64,000 bases of DNA from Klebsiella pneumoniae (GCA_945862315.1 CAMAXW010000008.1:1-64000), one strand, 5' to 3'; positions 32,565-43,419 are shown, counted from the stretch's first letter. Numbers and translations are program-made. The notes: generated by a model not told the origin, from the sequence alone.

Positions 32565-33884
32565 TTAGCCGCCGGCCAGATCGTCATCCATGCCGATCGT
32601 TTCTGGCAGCCGTGTGACCAGCACTTTGTCGATGCGTGGACCGTCCATATCGACGACCTCAAACTCATACCCGTCCAAGCGTACGCGTTCGCCCTCTTCG
32701 GGTAGCCGCTCCAGTCGCCACAGCAGAAAACCCGCCAAGCTATCGAAGTTGCGCTCGCTCGGCAGCGACACTAAGCCCAGCCGATCGGAGACGACATCGA
32801 TGAGCATCCCCCCGTCAATCAGCCAAGAGGCGGCATCCCGGGCAAACATCGTGGGGGTCGCGGCGTCCACTTCGCCCAAGTCACCAATAATGGCTTTTAG
32901 AATATCGGCGACCGTCACAATGCCGGCAACGCGGTCGAACTGATCCACGACAAACAGCATATGCGCCGTGGTATTGCGCAATCGCTCTAGGGCCTCAGTA
33001 GCCGGGAGATCCAGCCCAACCCGTGGCGGATGAAATAAAATAGCGGCGATGTCATCAAACTCATCACGCAGGCGTAAGCCTAAGAGATCGCGGGTTTGCA
33101 ATAGACCGACCACGTGGTGCGGATCGCCGCGCACCGCAATGAGCCGCGTGTGTTGGCTGGCCGCCACCGCGCGCCAGACCGCAGCGCTCGGCAGGGCCAA
33201 GTCCACGACGGTCAAGGCATCGAGTTCGGTCATGATGAGTTCTACGCGGCGATCCGCGAGGCGCATGACACCACTCAACATTTCTCTTTCGATCTGCTTG
33301 AGCACGCCAGCGCGGGCGCCTTCGTCGATCGCGGCCCGAACTTCTTCTTCGGTAATAGAGGGCGAATTATTGCCCACGGAGCCGGCCAGCTTCAGCATGA
33401 AACGCGAGGCGACATCCAGCAGCTGGACGGCGGGTCGCGCAATTTGCAGCAGCCAGCGCAAAGGGGGGGCCACAATCACGGCGATCCGCTCGGGATTGCG
33501 CAACGCCAGCTGTTTTGGCACCAACTCGCCGATGACGATAGACAGCAGCGTGATGATCACCACCACCAAGGCCATCGCCACCGCCTCGCCCCGCGGCGCA
33601 ATCCACGCGTACTGGTTGAGCATGGCGCCCACGCCTCCAGCCAAGGTGGCGCCCCCCACGGCCCCCGTGAGCACCCCAATGAGGGTGATGCCGATTTGGA
33701 CCGTGGATAAAAAACTGCCGGGGTCGTCGATTAACCCCAACGCCACCCGCGCACCACGCGAGCCACGATCGGCCAACAGCTTGAGACGGGGTTTACTCGA
33801 GGAAACCACCGCCAGCTCCGACATCGACAACATGCCGTTTAAGACAATCAGCAGAAAAACCGCCGCCGCTTGCAGCCAAATCAT
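32565..33884 (-). CDS. CNNM/CorC-family membrane protein (DUF21 - CBS pair - CorC_HlyC)
   Basis: The 439-residue protein has three to four N-terminal membrane helices in a DUF21 domain (residues 1-190, with the S-E-L-A-V-V-S-S-S-K-P-R-L-K-L-L-A-D motif). A CBS pair (about 205-335) and a C-terminal CorC/HlyC domain (about 350-430) follow. The family, formerly called hemolysin-like UPF0053, is linked to Mg2+/Co2+ efflux and resistance. The adenosine-nucleotide-binding CBS pair suggests regulation by cell energy state. It is not a hemolysin. It transcribes toward the rhlE gene. Confidence 0.87.
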   Translation of the reverse strand: MIWLQAAAVFLLIVLNGMLSMSELAVVSSSKPRLKLLADRGSRGARVALGLIDDPGSFLSTVQIGITLIGVLTGAVGGATLAGGVGAMLNQYAWIAPRGEAVAMALVVVIITLLSIVIGELVPKQLALRNPERIAVIVAPPLRWLLQIARPAVQLLDVASRFMLKLAGSVGNNSPSITEEEVRAAIDEGARAGVLKQIEREMLSGVMRLADRRVELIMTELDALTVVDLALPSAAVWRAVAASQHTRLIAVRGDPHHVVGLLQTRDLLGLRLRDEFDDIAAILFHPPRVGLDLPATEALERLRNTTAHMLFVVDQFDRVAGIVTVADILKAIIGDLGEVDAATPTMFARDAASWLIDGGMLIDVVSDRLGLVSLPSERNFDSLAGFLLWRLERLPEEGERVRLDGYEFEVVDMDGPRIDKVLVTRLPETIGMDDDLAGG

Positions 33885-33920
33885 GCCCCAACCTCGCTCA
33901 ACTTCGATGCCATCGCTGGC

Positions 33921-34889
33921 TCACGCGCGGGCCAGATGTGCACGATGCACCGTTGCCGCCAATTGGTAGCACAATTCTAGAGTGGGTAGATTGAGGTTAG
34001 ACCGCCGCGCCAGCGCCAAGGCATAGCCCGCCGTTTCTGCCACTTCCAATGGCCGCCCGCGTTCCACATCTTGCAGACTGGACATCCGGTGCTGAGGCGC
34101 GGTGGCCGCAAAGGTCTCGCCCAGTTGCTGCACCACCGCCACCGCGGCGTCTTCAGTGCCCGCCATGAGACTGCTGGCGGGCACCGGGGATTGATCACGA
34201 AGTGCTATGCCTTGCGCCGCCGCCAAGCTGCCCATTTCGCGGGTAATGCGTGCCACCACGCGCGCGCTGTCGGGGTCGCGCAAGAAGATCTCCGTGCGCT
34301 GACGGGTCAGCACTGCCATCAGCATCAGCGCGACCCAACCCACGTACTTCGACCACACCACCTCGGTAATCGCGGGGGATGCTTGGCAGGTAATGCCGGC
34401 CGTCTGCAACGCATTCACCACCGCTGCGACGCGCGGCACCTGTGCTGCCGTTAGCGCACCCAGATGCAGGCAGACATTGCGGGTGAAAGCGACCGTGCCG
34501 TCGTCGCATAACTCACCACTGAAATCCGCCATGGCGCCGGCCACGCAATCTGCGCCAAAGACCTGCGCCAAAGCTGCTTCTTTCATCACGCCGTTCTGCA
34601 CCGAAAATGCCACGGTGGGCGCCAGGTGCGCAAAAGGCGCGAGTGCGGCAGCGGTGTCGTAGGTTTTAACGGTATTGATGAAAACATCTGCCGTGGTGAT
34701 GCGGCTGGGGTCGGTCTGTGGGCAGCACGGCACCACCAATTCGCACAGGCCGTTTAACCGAATGCCCTGGGTCCCCAACGCGATGGCGCGCGCGCCACGG
34801 GCGACCAACGTCACGGTGTGTTGGGCCTGCTGAAGATGCGCGGCCAAAATACTACCCAACGCGCCGCCACCCAGAATAACGAAATGCAT
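33921..34889 (-). CDS. 2-dehydropantoate 2-reductase family protein (ketopantoate reductase)
   Basis: The 322-residue protein starts with the NADPH-binding Rossmann motif G-G-G-A-L-G-S (residues 7-13). It has the family N-G-V segment (S-V-Q-N-G-V) and the catalytic-helix start E-V-V-W-S-K-Y, in which Lys is the likely proton donor. The reaction is ketopantoate to pantoate in CoA synthesis, but many paralogues reduce other 2-oxo acids. Since panB/panC are not nearby and the protein is somewhat longer than E. coli PanE, the gene symbol is left open. Confidence 0.83.
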   Translation of the reverse strand: MHFVILGGGALGSILAAHLQQAQHTVTLVARGARAIALGTQGIRLNGLCELVVPCCPQTDPSRITTADVFINTVKTYDTAAALAPFAHLAPTVAFSVQNGVMKEAALAQVFGADCVAGAMADFSGELCDDGTVAFTRNVCLHLGALTAAQVPRVAAVVNALQTAGITCQASPAITEVVWSKYVGWVALMLMAVLTRQRTEIFLRDPDSARVVARITREMGSLAAAQGIALRDQSPVPASSLMAGTEDAAVAVVQQLGETFAATAPQHRMSSLQDVERGRPLEVAETAGYALALARRSNLNLPTLELCYQLAATVHRAHLARA

Positions 34890-35109
34890 GTCTCGACCTC
34901 AGCTCTCGACTGAACGCGGTGCGCAACACCCGCTGTGGCGCACCCGTCACGCGCGATTGATTGCCAAATTGATCACCGAAAACTCGGCCTGTGTGCCTCG
35001 GGCCCCGCGCCGCAGGCGGCGTCTAAAGTGACGGAGAACCGCGGACACACTATACGCGAGGGCATCCGCATGTTGCTAAACTACGCCACCCCTTTGCTGG
35101 AGCGTATCC

Positions 35110-37209
35110 ATGAATATCCCGGCTAATTTTCACCACAGCGCCTGTCCGCACGATTGCCCATCCACTTGTTCCTTGCTCATCGAGCGTTTGGATGACGAGC
35201 ATATTGGCCGGGTCCGGGGCGCCCCAGATAACACTTACACCGCCGGCGTCATTTGCAGCAAAGTGGCACGTTATGCCGAACGCGTTCACCACCCCGACCG
35301 CCTGTTGTACCCGCTCAAGCGCACCGGCCCGCGCGGCAGCGGCCAATTTGCTCGCATCAATTGGGATGAAGCCTTAGATGAAGTCGCCACGCGTTTTCTG
35401 GCAGCCGAACAACGCTATGGGTCGCAGACCGTATGGCCCTATTTTTATGCCGGCACCATGGGGCTGGTGATGCGCGATGGCATCAATCGTTTACGCCACG
35501 CCAAACGTTACTCGGGCCAGCACTCCACCATTTGCACCACGCTGGCGATGACTGGCTATTTGGCTGGGGCTGGTCGCATGATGGGCAGCGATCCGCGCGA
35601 AATGGCCGACAGCGATGTCGTGGTGATCTGGGGTACTAACGCTGCGAGCACCCAAGTGAACGTCATGACCCACGCCTTACGCGCCCGCCGCGAGCGTGGC
35701 GCTAAAATTGTGGTCATCGACACCTACCGTAACGCGACCGCCGAACAAGCCGATGTGTTCTTGTGCGTGAAGCCCGGCACCGACGCCGCGCTCGCTTGTG
35801 GTGTGATGCACCTCTTGTTTGCAGAAGGCCTAGCCAACCGCGATTACCTCGCTCGTTACACCCGCGGTGCGGCGGCACTAGAAACCCATCTCGCCAGTCG
35901 CACACCCGCGTGGGCGAGCGCCATCTGCGGGGTCAGCGTAGCGGACATCACGCTCTTCGCCCGTTTGGTCGGCACCCATCCCCGCAGCTTTTTCCGGCTG
36001 GGCTATGGCTTTGCCCGCCAGCGTAATGGTGCGGTGAGCATGCACGCTGCCGCCTGTATCCCGGCGATTACCGGCGCTTGGGAACATCTGGGTGGGGGTG
36101 CCTTCCACAACAATGGGGCGATTTATCACTGGAACCGCACGTTAATCGATGGTCTCGATGTCCTCGACTCCTCCGTGCGGCTGCTGGACCAATCGCGCAT
36201 CGGCCCCGTGCTCACCGGCGACCCGCGTGATCTGGGCGACGGCCCCCCGGTCACCGCCCTGTTAATCCAGAACACCAACCCGATGGCGGTCGCACCAGAA
36301 CTCAACTTAGTCCACCGTGGTTTTGCCCGCGCAGATCTCTTTACCTGCGTGCATGAGCAATTCATGACCGAGACCGCCGCCATGGCCGACATCGTTTTGC
36401 CGGCCACCATGTTTGTGGAACACGACGACCTCTATCAGGCAGGCGGGCAACAGCACATCCAGTTTGGCGGGAAAATCATCGAGCCGCCGGGTGAATGCCG
36501 GAGTAATCACGAGCTTATTTGCGCCTTAGCGCAACGACTCGGCGCCGAACATCGCGGCTTTTCGCTCAGCGCACGCGAAATCATCGACTGGACCTTGCAG
36601 CATTCTGGTTGGGGCGAACTCGCGGCCCTAGAAGCCGCGCGCTGGATCGATGCCCAGCCCGCCTTTGAAACCGCGCACTTTCTGGACGGTTTTGGACACG
36701 CGGATAAAAAATTCCATTTCGACCCAGACTGGACCGCGCTGGGGCCCAACCGCTTCGGCCCAGACCTAGCACCCCCGCCGCTCCCCGACTACTGGCCCGT
36801 AATCGAAGAAGCAACGGCGGATCATCCCTTCCGCTTGGTCACCGCGCCGGCCAGAAATTTCCTGAACTCTAGCTTTACCGAAGCGCCCACCTCGCAACGC
36901 CGGGAGGGGCGCCCAACGGTGATGGTGCACCCGAGCGACGCCGCGCGGCTCGGCATTCACACCGGCTCGTTAGTACAACTGAATAATCCACGGGGTAGGG
37001 TGCTGCTCCATGCGACGTTGTTCGAGGGACTGCAGGCGGGCGTTTTGATTGTCGAAAGTATCTGGCCCAACGCCGCCTTTGCCGGCGGCATCGGTATCAA
37101 TGCACTCACGGGTGCTGATCCGGGCGCACCCATTGGGGGTGCAGCGTTTCACGATAATCGGGTCGCGCTGAGCCTGGCCACAATACCCGCAGAGAGCTTG
37201 TCAGCCTGA
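35110..37209 (+). CDS. Molybdopterin (bis-MGD) oxidoreductase with one [4Fe-4S] cluster
   Basis: The 699-residue protein opens with a cluster motif C12-x3-C16-x3-C20-x28-C49 (A-C-P-H-D-C-P-S-T-C, then G-V-I-C-S-K), followed by domains that bind two molybdopterin guanine dinucleotides (W-G-T-N-A-A, V-V-I-D-T-Y, N-T-N-P). The C-terminal domain (about 575-690) ends with the usual dinucleotide-binding barrel (L-N-N-P-R-G-R-V). It has no Tat leader, so it is cytoplasmic, unlike respiratory relatives. The family covers formate-, nitrate- and pyrogallol-type enzymes; the substrate is unknown. A Rieske oxygenase gene follows after 41 bases. No metal-site Sec is present, since the frame has no internal TGA. 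Confidence 0.86.
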   Translation: MNIPANFHHSACPHDCPSTCSLLIERLDDEHIGRVRGAPDNTYTAGVICSKVARYAERVHHPDRLLYPLKRTGPRGSGQFARINWDEALDEVATRFLAAEQRYGSQTVWPYFYAGTMGLVMRDGINRLRHAKRYSGQHSTICTTLAMTGYLAGAGRMMGSDPREMADSDVVVIWGTNAASTQVNVMTHALRARRERGAKIVVIDTYRNATAEQADVFLCVKPGTDAALACGVMHLLFAEGLANRDYLARYTRGAAALETHLASRTPAWASAICGVSVADITLFARLVGTHPRSFFRLGYGFARQRNGAVSMHAAACIPAITGAWEHLGGGAFHNNGAIYHWNRTLIDGLDVLDSSVRLLDQSRIGPVLTGDPRDLGDGPPVTALLIQNTNPMAVAPELNLVHRGFARADLFTCVHEQFMTETAAMADIVLPATMFVEHDDLYQAGGQQHIQFGGKIIEPPGECRSNHELICALAQRLGAEHRGFSLSAREIIDWTLQHSGWGELAALEAARWIDAQPAFETAHFLDGFGHADKKFHFDPDWTALGPNRFGPDLAPPPLPDYWPVIEEATADHPFRLVTAPARNFLNSSFTEAPTSQRREGRPTVMVHPSDAARLGIHTGSLVQLNNPRGRVLLHATLFEGLQAGVLIVESIWPNAAFAGGIGINALTGADPGAPIGGAAFHDNRVALSLATIPAESLSA

Positions 37210-37250
37210 GGCCCACAAGCACAGACTGATGACACTCGGAGGATCTTCTC

Positions 37251-38393
37251 ATGCAAAAAGCTGAACAACTCGCGCTCGCCGACCGGCTGCTCGATTACAT
37301 CGACAGACAAACATTGCAGCTCAGCGATGCGGTGTATTCGCAGCCAGTGGTTGAGTACACCGACCGTGCGCAAGCGGCGCGAGAACACACCGCGTTGTTT
37401 CGTCACCAACCGCTGTGTGTGGGCTTAAGCGGGGATTTGCCTGCGCCCGGGCATTACGCCACGCACGATGCTGCTGGTCTGCCGCTGTTGCTGACTCGGC
37501 AGGAAAATGGCGAATTTCGGGCGTATTTAAACGTGTGCCGTCATCGTGGCGCCCGGGTCGCTGAGGGATCTGGTGAGGCACGTGGCTTTGTTTGCCCCTA
37601 TCACGCTTGGCGCTACGGCTTGGATGGTCAGCTGGTTGGTCGGCCAGAAGAAGCGGCTTTCGCCGAATGTCGGCGTGCCGACCACGCCCTGACGCCGCTT
37701 GCCGCCGCCGAGCGTCACGGCCTGTTGTGGGTGCACCCCACCCCCGGGCAACCGCTGGTATTTAGCGAGCACATGGCGGCCTTGGAACACGAGCTCGCCG
37801 GTTATGGGTTAGCCCACTTTCAGCCCTTTAGCACCCGCACCCTGCGGCGCGCGCTCAACTGGAAGCTGGCGTTGGACACTTTTTTGGAGTCCTACCATTT
37901 TTGCGTACTTCACAAAGATTCCATTTGCGCGATCTTCCATCACAACCTCGCGACCTTCGATACCTACGGTCCGCATTTTCGCTTGGCCACACCCCGCCGT
38001 GCCATCGCCCAACTCCGCGACCAACCCCGCGAGAACTGGCAAGTGCTGTCGCAGGTGGTGGTGATTTATGTCCTCTTTCCCAACGTGGTATTGGTGTGGC
38101 AGGGCGAGCAGGTAGAGCTGTGGCAGATTTTTCCGGATGCCGAAGACCCCGCGCGCTCGCTGCTGCAACTCACCCTGTATACGCCCACCGCGGTCCTCAC
38201 CGAGAAAGCCCAAGCACACTGGCAGCGCAATCTCGAGCTCGTTCTGCGGGTGGTCGAGAACGAAGATTTTCCGGTAGGCGAAGGCATTCAACGCGGCTTC
38301 ATGGCCGGGGCGCAATCCCATATTGTGTTTGGGCGCAACGAAGGTGCGTTGGCGCATTTTCACCACACCATCACGGCCGCGACAGGCTCGTGA
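37251..38393 (+). CDS. Aromatic-ring-hydroxylating dioxygenase alpha-subunit-like protein (Rieske)
   Basis: The 380-residue protein carries a Rieske [2Fe-2S] site C96-R-H98 ... C115-P-Y-H118 and a mononuclear iron site. His216 and His221 (E-S-Y-H-F-C-V-L-H) bind iron, with Glu213 at the position of the usual bridging Asp. The family oxygenates aromatic or related substrates with electrons from a separate reductase, which is not encoded here. There is no beta-subunit gene either, so it may be a single-subunit (alpha3) type. AGGA lies about 11 bases before ATG 37251. Co-transcription with the molybdoenzyme gene is likely. Confidence 0.86.
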   Translation: MQKAEQLALADRLLDYIDRQTLQLSDAVYSQPVVEYTDRAQAAREHTALFRHQPLCVGLSGDLPAPGHYATHDAAGLPLLLTRQENGEFRAYLNVCRHRGARVAEGSGEARGFVCPYHAWRYGLDGQLVGRPEEAAFAECRRADHALTPLAAAERHGLLWVHPTPGQPLVFSEHMAALEHELAGYGLAHFQPFSTRTLRRALNWKLALDTFLESYHFCVLHKDSICAIFHHNLATFDTYGPHFRLATPRRAIAQLRDQPRENWQVLSQVVVIYVLFPNVVLVWQGEQVELWQIFPDAEDPARSLLQLTLYTPTAVLTEKAQAHWQRNLELVLRVVENEDFPVGEGIQRGFMAGAQSHIVFGRNEGALAHFHHTITAATGS

Positions 38394-38483
38394 TCACCAC
38401 CACCCCTCCGGATGAATCCGAACGCAAGTTTTGCGCTGTCCTGCCGCTGGAACGACACCAGCCATCACGCTAAATACCGGTCA

Positions 38484-40604
38484 ATGAACAACGTAAATTC
38501 CCCTTTAGTCTTGGTCATCGACGACGACCCCACCGTGCGCTTTTTGGCAAGCGAGGCGCTTTCACATCGGGGCTTTGAGGTCGTGGAAGGAGAAAACGGG
38601 GAAGACGCGCTCCGGCTGGTCCAAGCACTGCGCCCGGATGTCATTTTGCTGGATGTCATGATGCCGGTGATGAATGGCTTTACGGCTTGCAGCCGCTTGC
38701 GGCTGTTACCTGGAGGCGAGCACATTCCGGTGCTGATGATGACGGGCTTGGAGGACGTCGAATCCATTCAGCATGCCTATCAGGTGGGCGCCACCGACTT
38801 CATTACCAAACCTATTAATTTTGGGCTGCTCGAATTTCGCTTGCACTACATGTTGCGCGCCAAACGCGTGGCCGAAGAATTACGCCACAGCGAGGCGCGG
38901 CTCAACAACGCACAACGGCTAGCCCGGCTTGGCCACTTCGTGCTCGACGAACAGGGTGGCTTTAGCATTTGGAGCGCGCAGATACAGAGCATATTGGGTC
39001 TGTCTGAAGCGCCACCGATTACCCAGGTCAACGACCTACTCGCCCATGTCCACCCAGAGGATCACGCGCGGGTGCAGGCCGCCCTGCAGGTCGAGAACGC
39101 CGCCTCCGAGGCAGCCCCGGTGGAGTATCGAATGGTGCTGGAGAACGCCGAAGTGCGGACCATCCTCCAGCACAGCAGTGGCGTATCCACTCCCACCGGC
39201 AGGCAGTTAGTGGGGACGATGCAAGACATCACCCAACAACGCCACGCCGAGCACACCATCTACCGCTTAGCCCACTACGACCAAATCACGGGCTTAGCCA
39301 ACCGTAACCTCATTGAGCAACGGTTAGACGACCTCACCCAAACGGCGGCGATCGATGGCCGTGGCATTAGCGTGCTGTCCATCGATTTAGACCACTTCCA
39401 GCGCGTTAACGACCACCTCGGGCAAGAGGCGGGCAACGAATTGCTGCGCGCGGTAGGCCAACGGTTGGTCCGTTGCGTGCGCTCGGGCGCACCTGGCCAG
39501 CTCATTGCACCGGTGGAACCGGTTTCTTGCCGGGGCGGCGATGAGTTCTGTGTCCTGCTATCTGGGGTGGCAAACCCAGCGGCGATAAATGATTTTTGCG
39601 AGCGCATCCACGCCGCATTGAAGCCCGTTTTTCATCTCCACGCGAAGGAATGGTTAACCACGGCCAGCATCGGCGTGGCCACATTTCCCGCCGATGGACG
39701 CCACGCCGAAGAACTCCTCCGCCATGCTGATGTCGCCCTCAGGCAAGCCAAGCTGTCAGGTCGGGACCGCACCGAGTACTTCACGGCCGCGATGAACGTG
39801 CGTGCCCACGCGGTGCTGCTGCTAGAAAATAACCTGCGACAAGCGTTAGGTACTGCGCAAATGTCTCTGCACTATCAGCCCAAAATTAACGCGGCCAGTG
39901 GCACCGTGACCGGGATGGAGGCGCTCGCGCGCTGGCATCATCCGGTGCAGGGTTTCATTGGCCCCATCGATTTCATTCCGGTGGCTGAAAGTTCGGGGCT
40001 TATTATCCCCCTCGGTACGTGGATACTAGGCGAAGCCACTCGGCAAACCGCCGCCTGGACGCAAGCAGGCCTCGACGACCTGACCTGCGCGGTCAACGTC
40101 TCGGCCGTGCAGTTGCGGCAACCCGATTTCTGCGCCAGTGTCGCCCTCGCTTTAGCAGCCAGCGGCTTGCCCGCCAAACAATTGCAAATTGAACTCACCG
40201 AAAGCACGCTGATGGAAGACGCCCAGCAGACACGGGAAATTATCGACGGCTTGAAAACCCTCGGCGTCACGCTGGCAATCGACGACTTCGGCACCGGTTA
40301 CTCCTCGCTGAGTTATCTCAAGCAACTCCCGATCGACGTCCTTAAAATTGATCGATCCTTCGTTAGCGAACTGCATGAAAGCAGCAATGACAGACCCATC
40401 GTGGCCGCCGTGATCGCCATGGGACACAGTTTGGGGCTGACCATCGTCGCCGAAGGGGTGGAGAGCCAACAGCAATTGGCCGTCCTGTGCCAACTGGGTT
40501 GCGATGAAATCCAAGGCTACTTGTGCAGTCGTCCGCTGCCGGCCGCAGAGTTTTTCCGTTGGATGCAAGGACGCCCACACACCCATGCCGAAAACATCGA
40601 TTAA
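38484..40604 (+). CDS. Response regulator-PAS-GGDEF-EAL protein (c-di-GMP turnover)
   Basis: The 706-residue protein has a receiver domain (residues 8-125, phospho-acceptor Asp57 in I-L-L-D-V-M-M-P), a PAS domain (about 150-255), GGDEF (about 265-435, with intact G351-G-D-E-F) and EAL (about 450-700, with intact E479-A-L). Both catalytic motifs are complete, so it may both make and break cyclic di-GMP. The product-inhibition I-site (RxxD) is absent; the region before GGDEF is an insertion rich in Ala, Pro and Gly. A start at 38412 is possible, but ATG 38484 leads straight into the receiver. The hybrid kinase gene follows after 16 bases and may phosphorylate Asp57. Confidence 0.88.
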   Translation: MNNVNSPLVLVIDDDPTVRFLASEALSHRGFEVVEGENGEDALRLVQALRPDVILLDVMMPVMNGFTACSRLRLLPGGEHIPVLMMTGLEDVESIQHAYQVGATDFITKPINFGLLEFRLHYMLRAKRVAEELRHSEARLNNAQRLARLGHFVLDEQGGFSIWSAQIQSILGLSEAPPITQVNDLLAHVHPEDHARVQAALQVENAASEAAPVEYRMVLENAEVRTILQHSSGVSTPTGRQLVGTMQDITQQRHAEHTIYRLAHYDQITGLANRNLIEQRLDDLTQTAAIDGRGISVLSIDLDHFQRVNDHLGQEAGNELLRAVGQRLVRCVRSGAPGQLIAPVEPVSCRGGDEFCVLLSGVANPAAINDFCERIHAALKPVFHLHAKEWLTTASIGVATFPADGRHAEELLRHADVALRQAKLSGRDRTEYFTAAMNVRAHAVLLLENNLRQALGTAQMSLHYQPKINAASGTVTGMEALARWHHPVQGFIGPIDFIPVAESSGLIIPLGTWILGEATRQTAAWTQAGLDDLTCAVNVSAVQLRQPDFCASVALALAASGLPAKQLQIELTESTLMEDAQQTREIIDGLKTLGVTLAIDDFGTGYSSLSYLKQLPIDVLKIDRSFVSELHESSNDRPIVAAVIAMGHSLGLTIVAEGVESQQQLAVLCQLGCDEIQGYLCSRPLPAAEFFRWMQGRPHTHAENID

Positions 40605-40620
40605 TGCTAGGTCCACCACC

Positions 40621-43419
40621 ATGATCACGCCTTGGCTAAGCCCCCAACAGCCCGCCGGTATCGAGCACTGGGACGCCAACCTTACCGAAGACTGGTATGC
40701 AGCAGTTGCCCAGCAGGCTTATAGCAATAGCACGATAGGATTGCTGGGAAATGCGATGGCGGTCTTGCTGGTGATAGCCACGCTGTGGCGCGATGCCCCA
40801 CCAATACTGCTGCTGGCTTGGGCCGTGCCAGTGTTAGCCCAATCGTTTTTTTTATTTCAGCATCTCAAACAATGGCCTAATGCAGCCGCAAACGACACGC
40901 AATTCCACGCCAATTACGCCCGCTATACCCTACTGTTTCTCGCCAATGGCCTACTCTGGGGCTTGGTAGTCGGCTTGGTTTCGTTCGCGTCCAGCAATGA
41001 GATACAAGAGCTCGTGCTCATTGCCTGCGTCATCGTGACGGCTGGCAGTGTCGCTATAGTGCCGATGACCACGCGCGTGAGACTAGCGTTTTTAATGCTT
41101 GCGCTGGTGCCTTTGACGCTCTTTTTCGCATTTCAGTTCACCATCATGGGCGAGTTACTTGCGGCTGCCCTGCTCGCACACCTGGCCTACTGCGCGCATT
41201 CGGGCGGGCTGGCAAATCGCACCACCAACGATGCCGTTGCGCAGCGCTTTGCTAACGCCCAGTTGCTGACAGAAATTTCTGCATCCAAACAAAAGACCGA
41301 ACAGCTCAATATCCGGCTTAACGAGCAGCTAGCAATGCAGCGTGACGTCGAAATCAACCTGCTCGCGGCGAAAGAACAAGCCGAACTCGCCGCGCGTTCC
41401 AAGGCAGATTTTCTGGCCAATATGAGTCACGAAATTCGCACCCCGATGAACGGGGTATTGGGGATGACCGAACTCTTACTGGGCACCGAAATGAACCGCA
41501 AACAGCGCCATTTTGCCCGCACCATTCATCGCTCTGGTGAAGCCCTGCTCAACACCATCAACGACATCTTAGATTTCTCGAAAATCGAAGCGGGCAAACT
41601 CGAACTTCAATCTCTGGCATTTGATCTACGTCTTCTTATAGAAGACGTGGGGGTGATGTTTGCTGATCGCGCCCAGCGTGCCCAACTGGAACTGCAATGT
41701 ATTTTTCCGCCGGAGGCGCACAGCATTTACACCGGCGATCCCGACCGCCTGCGCCAAATACTCACCAACCTTGTAGGTAACGCGCTGAAATTCACCAGCC
41801 GGGGCGAAATCGTCGTACGCGCCCGAATTGAGGCGCCCACGGCGGGGACCAGCACGATGCATCTGGAGGTCCGCGATACCGGCGTTGGGATTAAGCTCGA
41901 ACATCAAGAACGCATTTTTGAGTCCTTCGCACAAGCCGACAACTCCACCACCCGAGAGTTCGGCGGCACCGGGTTGGGCTTGGCCATTTGCAAAAAACTG
42001 ACCACCTTAATGGGCGGTCAAATCGGGGTGCGCAGCGAGCCCGGGCGGGGTAGTACGTTCTGGTTTACCTGTGCGCTCCCGCCAGCGGAGCCCACGATGA
42101 TCAACCGTCGGCGTCCCGCCCGGCTGCTGCTGCTGGACCGGCGAATCTTGGTGGCCGACGAAAATCCCCTCAGCCGCAATGCGCTGCTATCCCAACTGGA
42201 AGTCTGGAAAGCGCGGGTCGTGGGCGTTACTTCGGGCGCCGCCGCGCTGGCCCATATGGAACTCGCAGCCAAAGCGGGGGAGCCGGTAGAGTTACTCATT
42301 TTTGATCGAAAAATCGCGCCAAATGCCATGGAGTTTGCGGCCTCACTGCGGCGTAACACGCGAATTCCTCGCCCGAGCATCATCGTTCTGGGGACCATCG
42401 ATAATCTCGCCGAGACGGGCCAATGGTTTGATGCTGGCATTTCCAGTTATTTGTCGAAGCCGGTGCGTCAATCGGAACTCTACGATGCCATCGCCGATGC
42501 GCTAGACCTGACCCGTCCACTCACCGAAACCATGCAGGAAATGGCCCTGCAGACCACACGTGCCTCCCTACCGCGCTTCAGTGCCCGCGTGCTCGCAGCC
42601 GAAGATAATCCCGTCAATCAGGAACTCGTGCGGTTGCTGTTAGAAAATCTGGGTTGTCGCGTGACCTTGGTCAGCAACGGTCAAGAGGCCGTAACGGCCA
42701 TTACCGATTTGCCGCTCGATGCGTTGCTCGATCCTTTTGACCTCGTGCTAATGGACTGCCAGATGCCGCTGATGGATGGCTTTGCTGCCACCGCGGCGAT
42801 TCGCGAATATGAATTGCGAGAAAAACTCTCCTCACGACTACCCATTGTGGCCCTGACTGCCAATGCACTAGAGGGGGACCGCGAGCGCTGTTTAGCAGCG
42901 CAAATGGACGACTATCTGGCGAAACCTTTCACCCAGCGGCAGCTAGCCGCCACCTTGGAACGCTGGCTGCCCGTCGCGCCGCACCTCGATGCCACGGGCA
43001 ATTTCGATTCAGCGGCGTTCTCGCCCGCCAGCCAACGTGCGCAGGCGAAGCTGTCCCCGCTCAGTCCCGCAGCATTGGACAAAATTTCGGCGTTACAGCG
43101 GCCCGGCGCGCCCTCCGTACTCAACCGCGTGATCGAACTTTACTTGGATTCCGCCCCACCATTGGTCGCGCAAATTCAGCAAGCGGTAGAAACTTGGAAT
43201 GCTCAACAGTTGGAGGCCAGCGCGCACAGCTTACGTTCCAGCAGCGCAAATCTGGGTGCCATGATGCTCGTGGAAATTTGTCGCGAGCTAGAAACTTTGG
43301 GCCGCGAACGTAAGGTTGAAAACGCAGGGTCAAAACTTACTGCGCTGAAAGAAGCGTTTTTGGCCGTTCAGGACGCACTCGAAGAGCAACGAGACGCCGG
43401 CGCCTCCCGCGCCAGATAG
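40621..43419 (+). CDS. Hybrid sensor histidine kinase with two receivers and an Hpt domain
   Basis: The 932-residue protein begins with about six membrane helices (residues 40-195), then a coiled-coil linker and the HisKA domain with His270 in [12 protein letters not shown]. The ATPase domain (about 380-500) has D-T-G-V-G-I and G-T-G-L-G-L-A-I. Two receivers follow: the first (about 510-630) has Asp562 in I-F-D-R-K but lacks the usual D-D pair at its start (A-D-E-N instead), and the second (about 655-780) has Asp712 in L-M-D-C-Q-M-P. The Hpt domain has His869 in [12 protein letters not shown]. This is a complete His-Asp-His-Asp relay, with the receiver of the neighbouring c-di-GMP protein as likely target. 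ATG 40621 is chosen because it lies just after that gene's stop. Confidence 0.88.
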   Translation: MITPWLSPQQPAGIEHWDANLTEDWYAAVAQQAYSNSTIGLLGNAMAVLLVIATLWRDAPPILLLAWAVPVLAQSFFLFQHLKQWPNAAANDTQFHANYARYTLLFLANGLLWGLVVGLVSFASSNEIQELVLIACVIVTAGSVAIVPMTTRVRLAFLMLALVPLTLFFAFQFTIMGELLAAALLAHLAYCAHSGGLANRTTNDAVAQRFANAQLLTEISASKQKTEQLNIRLNEQLAMQRDVEINLLAAKEQAELAARSKADFLANMSHEIRTPMNGVLGMTELLLGTEMNRKQRHFARTIHRSGEALLNTINDILDFSKIEAGKLELQSLAFDLRLLIEDVGVMFADRAQRAQLELQCIFPPEAHSIYTGDPDRLRQILTNLVGNALKFTSRGEIVVRARIEAPTAGTSTMHLEVRDTGVGIKLEHQERIFESFAQADNSTTREFGGTGLGLAICKKLTTLMGGQIGVRSEPGRGSTFWFTCALPPAEPTMINRRRPARLLLLDRRILVADENPLSRNALLSQLEVWKARVVGVTSGAAALAHMELAAKAGEPVELLIFDRKIAPNAMEFAASLRRNTRIPRPSIIVLGTIDNLAETGQWFDAGISSYLSKPVRQSELYDAIADALDLTRPLTETMQEMALQTTRASLPRFSARVLAAEDNPVNQELVRLLLENLGCRVTLVSNGQEAVTAITDLPLDALLDPFDLVLMDCQMPLMDGFAATAAIREYELREKLSSRLPIVALTANALEGDRERCLAAQMDDYLAKPFTQRQLAATLERWLPVAPHLDATGNFDSAAFSPASQRAQAKLSPLSPAALDKISALQRPGAPSVLNRVIELYLDSAPPLVAQIQQAVETWNAQQLEASAHSLRSSSANLGAMMLVEICRELETLGRERKVENAGSKLTALKEAFLAVQDALEEQRDAGASRAR

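Noticed and set aside
32565-33884. Annotation as hemolysin
   Set aside because: The name is historical; the domain order is that of CNNM/CorC ion-transport-related proteins.
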